Assembly: GCF_900112845.1 (NCBI RefSeq)
Contig: NZ_FONG01000014.1
Coordinates: 158,710-222,709 of the forward strand
Length of the DNA: 64,000 nt
Source: Actinacidiphila alni
GTDB lineage: Bacteria > Actinomycetota > Actinomycetes > Streptomycetales > Streptomycetaceae
Direction: 5' to 3'
In this document: positions 52,444 through 62,600 of the stretch, piece after piece
Position numbering within the stretch: the first letter of the stretch is position 1
How the letters are laid out: each line of letters starts with the position of its first letter
The notes under the pieces: model-generated
The model's database searches: none
What the model was told of the DNA's origin: nothing
The model's input: the letters and a program-made list of their open reading frames with translations, nothing else
Position numbers and translations under genes: made by a program

Positions 52444-55400
52444 TCCTTATTGCTCTTTCCTTGTGAAAGTTGTGAGACTACCCCGCCTTGCCGCCTCGCG
52501 CAGGGCAGACAGTGAGGATACGCTGTCTGAGGAGACCCGGGATCAACGAGACTAGACGGGGGCTGGTGGTCTGGAATCCAATCCCCGTTCTTGGTTCCCG
52601 GAGTTCTGGCATTACACGTGTGGCAGCCGTGCGCATTCCCGGATTCATTGATCAGATCTCGAACACCATCTGCCTCGATGTCACCATTCTCCAGACCCAC
52701 TCCCTCTCGGGCATTCGGACCGGCGCCCAATGTTAGATCGCACTTCTGACCCGGCGTTGCGTTGTGAACGAGTACCGCAGCCTGCCCCGCCAGCACATAG
52801 TACGTGTGCAGCTTCTCGACAGTGAGGTTGTACGTCGTCTCGCTGTGGTGGTAATTGCGGACCGCCGCGACCGTGAGCAGAGTGCCGTCGGGCCGGCGGA
52901 GTTTGTCACCGGGGTGGAGGTCGGCGGCGTTCTTCCACTGGTGGGCGGTGGCGTCCCAGTACGGGTGGTGCTGGGTCGAGGTGATGGTGTGGGGGCCGTC
53001 GCCGGTTCGGACCGTGAGGTCGGTGAAATCCTTGTCCGTTGTGGTGACGATGACGTCGGTGACGGTCTCGGCCTGCGTGGTACCCGTGACCGGGTCCGTC
53101 GCGAGGACTTCGTCGCCGACCTTGACCGCCGCTATCGGGACGGTTTCACCGTCGGCCTCGAGGACCTTCGTGTCCGCGGTGAAGCTGTTCCGCGTACAAG
53201 CACGCACCTTGCTCTCGCCGGCTTCGGGAAGCTCGGGGACATCGAAGATGAGCAGCGGCAGCTGAGCTTCGGCCTCGATCGTCCAGTCCCACATCTGGGC
53301 GTCGTGCTGGCACTCGGACATGTGGTCGATGCAATAGGTGGCGGCGATCTCCTTCGCGCCGGCGACGTCCTTCGGGTGGTGCAGCAGGTAGTTGTAGGCC
53401 ATGGTGCAGCCGGTGCGGCCGTAGCAGACGGCATGGCCCTTGTACGCCGGGTGCCAGTACCCGCCGCCGCCGGACCCGGTCTTGTTCTTGCCCCCGCCGT
53501 AGAGCTGCGACCCGACCGTGCCCGAGTCGTTCGAGGTCGGCGAGTTGTCGGTAATTTCCTGCGTACCACTGTCGCCTAGGTCCCCGCCGCCCTGGCTGCC
53601 GTCGGGGTTCCGGTTGGCACCATGGGGGCCGCTCGGTCCGTGTGGCTGACCGTCAACGCTGCAGAAGGGCGGGCATTCGGATGCGGGAGGCGAATAGTCC
53701 GTCGAGCCGCCGCCGGAGTCCCTGTTCGAGAGGCCGCTGGGGTCGCTCTGAGTGACGGGGCTGTCGCCCGCGTAGGTGTAACCGCCGATCTGGTTGGGGT
53801 CGGTGGCCTCGAAGAGAGGGTCGGCGGAGGTGAAACGACCGAGGACCGGATCGTAGTCACGGGCGCCGAGGCGGGTGAGGCCGGTCGTCGGGTCCTGTGT
53901 GCCTCCCACGAAACCCTTGCTGCCGGGCCAGTCGGCCGGCTGTGTGCCGCGCGGGTTGCCGTACGGATCGAGGAGTCGGAACGTCGGCGTGTGGTCGGTG
54001 GCGGTCAGCTGGGTGGTGCCGGTCGCCTGGTCGTTGGAGGCGATGTAGCTGTAGGCGTCGCCGGGACCGGTACGGGTGCAGGTGACGTCGCCGGGAAGGG
54101 CGACGTACCGGGTCGCGGTGACGGCGCCGGTGCCGGACACCGACGGGTCGTACTCCACGTCCTGGTCGGAGAGGAAGAGCGTGGTCCTGCCGTCGGGGTC
54201 GGTCCGCAGTAGCTGATTGCCGTCGGCGTCGTAGGTGTAGCTGGTGGGTTTGTCCTGGCCGGTGGTCTTGAAGCTCGCGAGTTGTCCCTCGTCGTTCCAG
54301 ACCAGCGTGTCCGTGCCGGGTGTCGTGGTGCGAGTGGTGGTGTTACCGGTCGCGTCGTAGGTGTAGCTGCCGCCGGTGACAGTGCCGTCGGGAGCGGTGG
54401 TCTGTGTTCCCGTGAGGGTGTCGGGCTGCGTCGCCGGAGCGCCCGGCTTCCCGTAGGTGTACGTCGTGGTGGTGTCCGCGCTGATGCCCGACGTGCCGTG
54501 ATTCACCTGGGTCTTGCGGTTGCCGTCGACGTCGAAGGTCCAGGACGTCCAGTACGTGGTGGACGGATCAGCGCCGCCGACGGTGGGGTTGGCGCCCGCG
54601 ACCGTGGGCGCGCCTGCGCAGTTGTCGGTCGCGGTCCATGCGTCGGTGAGGCGTTCGAGCCCGTTGTAGGCGAAGCACTGGGTGTCGGTGGCCGAGCCGA
54701 GCCGACTGTCGGTGATCTTGGTGATGTTGCCTGCGAGGTCACGCGTGTACGTCGTGTCCTGGAGGTTCTCCGGCGCGGTGGACCGGCTGATGTTCGCGTT
54801 GTTCAGCGCGCCGGTGTGTTCGTCGTACGTGTTGGTGAACACCGCGCTGTTGGTGGCCGACGCGCCGTCGACGACTTGGACCACGCGCGAGAAGGCATCG
54901 AAGGTCGTGTCGCGGGCGTACGTGGACAGGCCGCCCACGGAGTCCACCATGTCCATGGAGTTGTAGCCGTACGAGACCTTCTCCGACGGAAGATTGCCCA
55001 CGGCCGGGTAGGTCGTGGACAACGGCAGCCCCAGGTTGGGTGTGTATGCGTAGAGGTAGCTGTAGGAGCCGGCCAGACCGGTGACATTGCTCGGAACCGT
55101 GGTCGTGATCTTGGTCGGGTTGCCCTGGATGTTGTAGCCGTTGACGGCCTGGATATAGGCGTTGCCGGCGGAGTCGTAGCGTGTCGATGCCGTCATCCGG
55201 CCGAGGCTGTGCGGTACCGCGGGATTGTCGTACGTCCAGTCGGCGAGCTTGGGGGACGCCGAGTCGGGACCGTCGTACTGGGCGCTCTTGCGGCCCAACG
55301 CGTCATAGGTGACGGAGATCGTCTTGCCTCGGGCGTCCGTGGTGGACGTCAGGTGCCCGTCGGCGTCGTACCCCATGGTGCTGGTGCCGGTGTCCGGGTC

Positions 55401-58400
55401 GGTCTGCGAGACCTTCTCGCCGAGCAGGTTGTAGGCGTAGCTGCGCTGGTTGGAACCGGGGTCGGTGATGGCCGAGTTCTGACCGTGACTGCCGGCCGCG
55501 TCGAAGGTGAACTTCGTCGCGGCCGGGCTGCCGCCGATGATCTGGTCCCCGGTCACGGTGGGCGTCGACTGATAGGCGTCGGTCTCCGTGGTGCGTCCGC
55601 GGGCGTCGGTGACCGTGCTTGTCGCGGTACCGCCGGTCAGCGGAATGGTGGTGACGCGGTCGCCGCCGTAGACGGTCCGGATCCTCTCCTTGACCGTTCC
55701 CCTGTCCTGGGACTCGGTGAGCACCGGCCGGGCAAGGCTGTCGTACGTGGTCAGGATCTGGTCGGTGACCTGCGGGTCCGTGGTCCCGACCAGCGTGGTG
55801 CCGGGGGTGCTGGAGCCGTCCCAGTACGCGTTGTTCGCCTTCCAGACCAGACCGCGACTGTCGTAGAAGGTGTCGGTCAGCAGACGTCCGCCCTGAGGCG
55901 TCTGGCTCTGGGTCTGACGCGAGCGCAGCATCCCGTCGTAGATCTCGACAGACGTGGTGTAACTGCCGCCCTCGGTGAGCTCCTTCGTCGTCACGGCAGG
56001 CGGTGAGGTCTGCGAAGGCGCGTACGTGTAGGTGTAGTCGGCTGTCTGCGTGGCCTTGGACCGGCCGGGAAGCCAGACCGCTGTTGTGCGGCCCAGCGCG
56101 TCGTAGGCGGTTTCGGTGATCGCGCTGTTGGGGTCGACGACCTTGGTGGCAAGACCTCGGCTCGGGTCGAGAGTGGTGATCGTCTCCTGGTCGAGCGGAT
56201 TGGTGACAGTGAAACCCGTCGTCTGACCGTTGGTGGTGACGTAGTCGGTCTTCGTCAGATTGCCCAGAGCGTCCCATCCCCTGCTGACTCGACCGTAGGA
56301 GTCGTAAAAGGCCGCGGACTTCACCTGGTAGTCGAATGCTCCGCCGGCCCAGTTCTGTGCCTGGGCGACGAGCGTCGGCTCGCCCAGGGTCGGTGTCGCC
56401 TGCGACGCGGGAAGGGCGGGCGGCCAGGACGTCGGGGCGGGGGTGTCGTAGTACGTACGGGTGTCGGAAACGACATCGGCGGGACGGTTGACCCCTGTGG
56501 GCGCGCCGTGGCCGTCGGAGGTGGTGGACTCGCCCGTGCCACAGCTGCCCTGGACCGTCTCCACCTCGCTGACCAGGCCGACCAGATTGAGGTCCGCATT
56601 GACCGGTGCGTACGAGGTGGTGGCACACGTCTCCTGCGCCGACTTCGCGATGTCGCCCTGGTCGTCGGTGTAGCGCAGCAGGCCCGTGCTCTTGTCGTAG
56701 GCGTACGACACGCGATCGGTGCGCCAGGACGTCTGCGGAGCGGAAGTCACCGCAGTGGAGTTGGTGATGGCCGCGTTGCGGACCATCTTGGCTTCCAAAG
56801 CCGGCAGTCCGGTGCGGGAGCGGGTCGCCTTCGCAGCGCTGACCCAGTAGTCGTCCACGACAGCGGTCGCCGCCGGCCCGCCCACGCCCCGGTACGTCAC
56901 GGTCTCGCGGACGTTGCCGGCCAATTCGTCGGCGTCGGCGACCGACGTCGCCTCACCGGGCACGCTGACATCGGCCGACAGGCTGACGTTCGCGGAGCGG
57001 GTGGTGCCGCCGGGCAGGGTGTCGCCGTTCATCCCCTGGTAGTAGCGGGTCTCGGAAACGGTCTGCCCTTCGGTGGCCTCGCCGACGAGCGTCCTGACCG
57101 CGCTGTATCCGCGCCATTGTCCGTACGTACGGTACTTGGCCTTGACCACCTCGTTGTCGTCGTAATGCCAAGCGGCCTTGCCGACGCTGTAGTCGTAGGA
57201 GGTGACCGTGCTTTCCGGTGACGCCTTCGTGTTGTCGTTCTGAGTGACGGACGACACGACGTACTTGTTGAACCAGTCGAGGAACGGCGTGGCGAGACCG
57301 TCCGGTGTCCAGTACATCGGGAAGCACGCCGTCGTGTTCGTCGAAGGATTGGTCGCCGTGCTGCACCCGGTCGGCGCCTTGTAGTTGATGCTGATCGATT
57401 CGCCGGACTCCGTCGTGATACCGGCGATGCGCATCTTGAAGAGGTCCGCGTAGCCGTCGCGGACGTTGAACCGGTTGGCCAGTCGAATGTACGAGAACTT
57501 CACCGGCGGCAGGGGCAGAGTTCCCGCATCGGCGGTGTGGGTGATCGAGTCGAGCCACAGCGCCGGCTTCTGGTTGCCGTCGTTGGGGTTCGGGAAGCTC
57601 TGTGCCAGCGAGTACTCGTCGACGTCCTTGTACTTCTTCGTCGTCGAGTCGTAGATCTGTGTCGCGATCGACTTCAGACGGAAGGTCGCGAAGAACGCAG
57701 GCGAGTGAATGGCACAGGAGGCACCACTGTTGCAGTTGAGATCCCACGGGACGTCCGGCCAGTTCGCGGTGTTGGAACCGATCGGGTCGCACGTGCCGGC
57801 GACGCAGCGGTCCCCCACGGTGAACTGCACGCGCTGGGGGGCGGTGGTGCTGCCGTTGCCGAGTCCGTAGTCGATGTGGTCCAGCCAGCCCTCGCGGGTG
57901 TACTTCACGCCCGTGGTGGCACCGTTGGCGCCGTAGTAGTTCGTGTGCTGGTTGTAGTAGTAGACCATCGCATTGCCATGGGCGTCGATGACCTCGTCGA
58001 GGTTCCACTGCCACGCCTGCTGGCACGAAGAGGTGGCGAACGTCGACTTGTGGCACGGGTCGCCGTCGTGTGCGCCGTACACCGGCACGGTCCAGGCGGA
58101 ATGCGTGGTCCCGTAACTGGGAATGGAATTGCGGCCGTAGTAGTACGTCTTGCCGCCGTCGGTGATCTTCCAGTAGTCGCCGTCATAGGTGTCGTTCTGC
58201 GTGGTCGTGCCCATCGTCTTCAGCTCGACCTTCGCCGTGGGGTCGGCGGAGAGGCTGTAGTTCGTGGGCGTCGAGGCGTCGTAGACGATGTCCTGGGAGC
58301 GACCGTTGAAGACGATGTGCAGGATCTCCCCGGCCCAACAGTTGTCCGAGGTCTTGGGCGCGGTGCCCGCGGGGTCGTCCTTGCACGGTACGTACGACCG

Positions 58401-59444
58401 GGTGACGGCTCCCGGCGAGTAGTCCCACCCCTCGCCGATCCAGCTCGGCTGGTTGTCGGTGGAAGGAAGTCGGCCGTCCACCGATTGCGAGGAGTAGCTC
58501 AATTCCACATTGGGCGTCAGATCACCGGGCGTGGGCGGTACGGAGATCGGATACGAGTACGTGAAGTCGCCGCTGTTGCCGCCCGCCGACCAAGAGCCCG
58601 AGGGCGACAGAGGAGTGGCCGAGAAGTCGCCGCCGCCGCTCGAATTGCCGGACGTCGCGCCGAGCAGGATCATGCCGGAGCTCGCCGGGGCGGAGGCGAT
58701 CCGAACCGTGCCGGTGATCCGCGAGCCGGTCGCGTCGTTGGTGCTGTCCTCGACCGGAGTCTGCTTCTGGCACTCCGGCTCGGAGGGGGTTGTCAGCGCG
58801 CACGGCGGAAGTTGCACGAGGTGGAGCCGGGACGACCAGTCGCCGCCGTACGCGTCCTTGAAGCCCGAGTAGTCCACCGCCACGGAGACCGGCCCGCCGT
58901 CCGACCCGGCGGGAACGCTCGCGGTGAACAGCAGGCCGTTGACCCCGGCTTTGGTCGCCGCGCCGTGATCGCGTACCTGGACCGTGACACGGGCCGGAGC
59001 GGCGGCGGCCGATGCGGCCGACTTTGACGTCTTCGACGGTGTTCGGGGCTTCACGAGCACGGGGAGGGTGCCTGCTCGTGTCCACGGGACGGCGTCGGCG
59101 ACCTTGGCATCCGTCTTTGCTTTCGCCGACGCGCCCTGACGGCCGGGCGTCTCGATGTCCGCCGTACCGGAAGCAGCGGCCGGCCAGCGTACGGCCTTGG
59201 GTCGCCACGATGCCGCGGGGGACGGCGTTGTCGTTCCGTGCGGCAGGGCGTGCACGGACACGGATTTGGTCAAGGGCGCGTCCGGAAGGTTCGGTTGAGC
59301 GGCGGACGCGACAGCCGGAATTCCGAGAAGCGACACCATCAGGCCCAGAACCGCGGTCTGCGCCACTCTCGCCGACCGTCTTCCGACCCGTCGCCGAGCA
59401 CCTGCGGTGCGGCCGACGGACCGGACCCCCCAAGACGCAGACAT
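52437..59444 (-). CDS. Secreted RHS/YD-repeat polymorphic toxin with Hint domain
   Basis: A 2335-aa exported protein (signal residues about 25-50: ARVAQTAVLGLMVSLLGIPAVAS read in parts). It holds a SpvB/TcaC-like N-terminal region, many YD repeats (YDALGRTTAVWLP, YDADGHLTSTTDARG), the RHS core end motif (GLTRLGARDYDPVLGRFTSADPL, near residue 1870), a linker, then a Hint self-splicing/processing domain (about 2083-2228; NSFTADTKVLEADG to VLVHN). The last 107 residues are the variable toxin tip with CHTC (2274-2277), DH (2292-2293) and CLPC (2312-2315), resembling a Zn-knuckle HNH-type nuclease. ATG 59444 follows GGGGAGGGG. The downstream small gene is the likely immunity partner. Confidence 0.93.
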   Translation of the reverse strand: MSASWGVRSVGRTAGARRRVGRRSARVAQTAVLGLMVSLLGIPAVASAAQPNLPDAPLTKSVSVHALPHGTTTPSPAASWRPKAVRWPAAASGTADIETPGRQGASAKAKTDAKVADAVPWTRAGTLPVLVKPRTPSKTSKSAASAAAAPARVTVQVRDHGAATKAGVNGLLFTASVPAGSDGGPVSVAVDYSGFKDAYGGDWSSRLHLVQLPPCALTTPSEPECQKQTPVEDSTNDATGSRITGTVRIASAPASSGMILLGATSGNSSGGGDFSATPLSPSGSWSAGGNSGDFTYSYPISVPPTPGDLTPNVELSYSSQSVDGRLPSTDNQPSWIGEGWDYSPGAVTRSYVPCKDDPAGTAPKTSDNCWAGEILHIVFNGRSQDIVYDASTPTNYSLSADPTAKVELKTMGTTTQNDTYDGDYWKITDGGKTYYYGRNSIPSYGTTHSAWTVPVYGAHDGDPCHKSTFATSSCQQAWQWNLDEVIDAHGNAMVYYYNQHTNYYGANGATTGVKYTREGWLDHIDYGLGNGSTTAPQRVQFTVGDRCVAGTCDPIGSNTANWPDVPWDLNCNSGASCAIHSPAFFATFRLKSIATQIYDSTTKKYKDVDEYSLAQSFPNPNDGNQKPALWLDSITHTADAGTLPLPPVKFSYIRLANRFNVRDGYADLFKMRIAGITTESGESISINYKAPTGCSTATNPSTNTTACFPMYWTPDGLATPFLDWFNKYVVSSVTQNDNTKASPESTVTSYDYSVGKAAWHYDDNEVVKAKYRTYGQWRGYSAVRTLVGEATEGQTVSETRYYQGMNGDTLPGGTTRSANVSLSADVSVPGEATSVADADELAGNVRETVTYRGVGGPAATAVVDDYWVSAAKATRSRTGLPALEAKMVRNAAITNSTAVTSAPQTSWRTDRVSYAYDKSTGLLRYTDDQGDIAKSAQETCATTSYAPVNADLNLVGLVSEVETVQGSCGTGESTTSDGHGAPTGVNRPADVVSDTRTYYDTPAPTSWPPALPASQATPTLGEPTLVAQAQNWAGGAFDYQVKSAAFYDSYGRVSRGWDALGNLTKTDYVTTNGQTTGFTVTNPLDQETITTLDPSRGLATKVVDPNSAITETAYDALGRTTAVWLPGRSKATQTADYTYTYAPSQTSPPAVTTKELTEGGSYTTSVEIYDGMLRSRQTQSQTPQGGRLLTDTFYDSRGLVWKANNAYWDGSSTPGTTLVGTTDPQVTDQILTTYDSLARPVLTESQDRGTVKERIRTVYGGDRVTTIPLTGGTATSTVTDARGRTTETDAYQSTPTVTGDQIIGGSPAATKFTFDAAGSHGQNSAITDPGSNQRSYAYNLLGEKVSQTDPDTGTSTMGYDADGHLTSTTDARGKTISVTYDALGRKSAQYDGPDSASPKLADWTYDNPAVPHSLGRMTASTRYDSAGNAYIQAVNGYNIQGNPTKITTTVPSNVTGLAGSYSYLYAYTPNLGLPLSTTYPAVGNLPSEKVSYGYNSMDMVDSVGGLSTYARDTTFDAFSRVVQVVDGASATNSAVFTNTYDEHTGALNNANISRSTAPENLQDTTYTRDLAGNITKITDSRLGSATDTQCFAYNGLERLTDAWTATDNCAGAPTVAGANPTVGGADPSTTYWTSWTFDVDGNRKTQVNHGTSGISADTTTTYTYGKPGAPATQPDTLTGTQTTAPDGTVTGGSYTYDATGNTTTRTTTPGTDTLVWNDEGQLASFKTTGQDKPTSYTYDADGNQLLRTDPDGRTTLFLSDQDVEYDPSVSGTGAVTATRYVALPGDVTCTRTGPGDAYSYIASNDQATGTTQLTATDHTPTFRLLDPYGNPRGTQPADWPGSKGFVGGTQDPTTGLTRLGARDYDPVLGRFTSADPLFEATDPNQIGGYTYAGDSPVTQSDPSGLSNRDSGGGSTDYSPPASECPPFCSVDGQPHGPSGPHGANRNPDGSQGGGDLGDSGTQEITDNSPTSNDSGTVGSQLYGGGKNKTGSGGGGYWHPAYKGHAVCYGRTGCTMAYNYLLHHPKDVAGAKEIAATYCIDHMSECQHDAQMWDWTIEAEAQLPLLIFDVPELPEAGESKVRACTRNSFTADTKVLEADGETVPIAAVKVGDEVLATDPVTGTTQAETVTDVIVTTTDKDFTDLTVRTGDGPHTITSTQHHPYWDATAHQWKNAADLHPGDKLRRPDGTLLTVAAVRNYHHSETTYNLTVEKLHTYYVLAGQAAVLVHNATPGQKCDLTLGAGPNAREGVGLENGDIEADGVRDLINESGNAHGCHTCNARTPGTKNGDWIPDHQPPSSLVDPGSPQTAYPHCLPCARRQGGVVSQLSQGKSNKEW

Positions 59445-59696
59445 AGAACCCCTCCCCAGAGATCGCCAAGCTTGCGAACCGTACGAGTCGTCCCAGGTCA
59501 GAGGGAAGGGCGCAAAGGATTCTTGACCATTGCGTGAATGTTTCTTGAACAATTCTGAGTGAAGATGCAGAAGTTGACAGCCGACTCACCCTGCCCATCT
59601 CTCTCCGGAGGGGACCGAGCGAAGAGCGGCACGGAGGCGCTGTCGCACCAAGATCACCGGGCGGCCGAACGCGCCGCCAGGAACAAGGGGGGGCTC

Positions 59697-62600
59697 ATGC
59701 CCATAGGTAGGCGCCGTGGTGCGCGAAATCGTCGTGGCAACCGGTGGGTTCGCCCTCCGCGCGTCATGCTCAGCGCGGCCATCCTCGTTTCAGGACTGAC
59801 GATCCCGCTGGGCACGGCCACGCTCGCGCACGCCGATGCCAAGGCGCCGTCCGCGTCGGCAGACGTAGGTACGACAGCGGCCGAAGCCGTCGCGCAGGCA
59901 AAGAGCTCCGGAGCTCCCGTCGACATACCGTCCCTGACGACGGCCACGGAGACCGTGACCGCCAATCCGTCGGGCACGCTCAGCGCCACGGAGTCCGTCT
60001 ACCCGACCCGGGTACGGCGTGCGAGCACCTGGATTCCGATCGACACCACCCTGCACACAGCCGCGGACGGCACCCTTCAGCCAAAGGCCGTACCTTCGGG
60101 CATCTCCCTCTCCGGCGGCGGCTCGACGCCTTTGGCGACCATGACATCCGTGGGCCGTCGGCTGGCTCTGTCCTGGCCCGCTCCCTTGCCGGTGCCAACG
60201 GTTTCCGGTTCGACCGCCACGTACGCCGATGTACTTCCAGGAGTCGATCTCCAGGCGACCGTGAGCCCACTCGGCGGTTTCACCGAAGTCCTGATCGTCA
60301 AGGACGCCGCTGCTGCGGCGAACCCCGCGCTCTCCACACTTGTGCTGAACGCCGACGCACCCGATCTGACGGTCAACGGCGACGCCAGCGGCAGCGTTGT
60401 CGTCGCCGACCGCGACGGCGTTCCGGTCTTCACCTCTCCCACGGCGGCCATGTGGGATTCCAGCACGCAGGCCGCTACGAGCGGTACCGCAGCTTCGCGA
60501 CGTGCGGCGGCAGCGGACCAGGAACCGTCGGCATCGGCCTCTGCCTCGTCCTCCTCAACGGCGCCCGGCTACGGAGCCAAGACCGGCACGGTCACGACAC
60601 ACGTCACCGATGGGCAGCTCACCCTCACACCCGACACCACGGTCCTGCGCGGCGCCGACACGCACTACCCGGTGTACATCGACCCGGACTTCAACCCGAT
60701 GCCGGGCAACGACCCTCAGACCGCGTACGACGAGATCCAGCAGGGCTGCCCCGACAAGAACGCCCTCAACTCGTCCACCGCCCCGTACGACACGCCTGGT
60801 GTCGGGCTCAACGACTTCAGCGGCTGTGAGGGGGTCGAACGAGCCCTCTACCAGTTCAAGACCGACACACACCTGTGGAACGCAGGAGCGCGGATCCTCA
60901 ATGCCACGCTCAAGGCGAAAGAGGTCTACTCGGCGTCGTGTTCCACGACGTCCGACGTCAACGCCTGGTACTTCAAAGGCACTTTGAGCAAATCCACCAC
61001 CTGGACCACGCGACCGCTCGACATCACCCTCCAGGACACCCAGTCCTACGGCAACGCCTGCAGCTCCGCACCCTCCAAGGGCTTCGACGTGAAGGACGCC
61101 TTCACCCGGGCACACAACGGCAAACTGCCCTCGGTCGGACTGATGCTGAGTGCGACACCGGACGATGAGCAAAGTGGACTGAACTTCCGGCGTTTCGCCA
61201 ACAACCCCACGGTCACGGTCGAGTACAACACCATCCCGACGGTGACATCGGCCACCACCAGCCCTTCCGCGAGCACCATCGGGCACACAACGGTCTTCCT
61301 CAACGCCGGCGTCTACGACGCGGATGCCGGAGCCCCGGTACAGGCGAAATTCACACTCACGGGCAAGGACAGCAGTGGCAAGACCGTCTACCCGGTAGCC
61401 GGATCACCGGCGCAGCCGGTGGAGCTCAGCACCACCGTCACCCAGCAGGGAACGATCAGCTGGCGCCCCGGATACCTTCCCACCGGCACCTACACATGGA
61501 CCGCCCAGGCCGACGACGGGGACAAGGCACACCCTGCGTCCGTCGTCACCAAGACCTTCAAAGTCGACGCCACAGCACCGGGTGCGCCGAGCATCACGTC
61601 TCCGGACATCTACCCGGCGGGTGACGACGCCCCGCCGCTGACTCCTCCGGCACGGACGCAGCTCGAATTCGACATCACCCCTCCGTCCGGCGTCACCGAT
61701 ATCGCGTACTACGCCTACAACTGGGGCAGCGCGCCGCCGACGGTCAACCCGCCGCTCACCGTCAAGCCCGACACCGGAAAACAGAGTGCGACGCTGCGCA
61801 TCGTTCCGATGGGATTCGTCCGCGACCAATTGTTCGTCTACGCGGTGGACAAGGCGGGGAACGAATCGCCTGCGAACAATTTCAGCTTCAACACCGCTCC
61901 CCCGACGACTCCGGACGCAACGGGGGACCTGACCGCCGACGGCAAGCCCGACCTCGTCATGCCGGGAGCCGACGGAAATCTCCGGGTTTACCCGGGAACC
62001 GCGAACGGCGGCTTGGCAACTCCGGCAAATCTCTGGCACACGGACGAATATCATCCGGCGGTGGACTTCACCGGCGCAAAGACAGCGGTCGGCGCATTTG
62101 GGGGAAACATGGAGCAGGACATCTTCGTCCTCAGCTCCGACAAGCAGGCGTACATCTACGAAGGGAACGGCGACGGCGAGCCGGTGCCGTGTTCCACGAG
62201 CCCGGACAGCTGTGCGGATCTGAAGCAGACCGCCGTTCTTTCGCCGATGCTCGACGACACGGGCGAGGCCCATCCGGTCCTTGACTGGTCGCAAGTGGCG
62301 CAGATCGCCGTGGACAACTCTCAGCACGCGACAGGCAGCATGCCTGGCCTGTGGCTGGTCACCGACGACGGAAAGCTCTACTCGGCCGCGGGAACGACGA
62401 CCTACGGGACGTTCGACACCCCCATACTCATTGGCGACGACTTCCAGAACACCGACATCACCGACGCGGGGGTCGTGAACGGGTACGCGGCCTTGTGGGC
62501 GCGGAACACCGCCACCGGGTCGCTCACCCTTTACGAGGGCACAGCCGACTCGATCGCGGGCTCCGATCCCAGCACCAAAATCGTCACAGCGACGTCGGGC

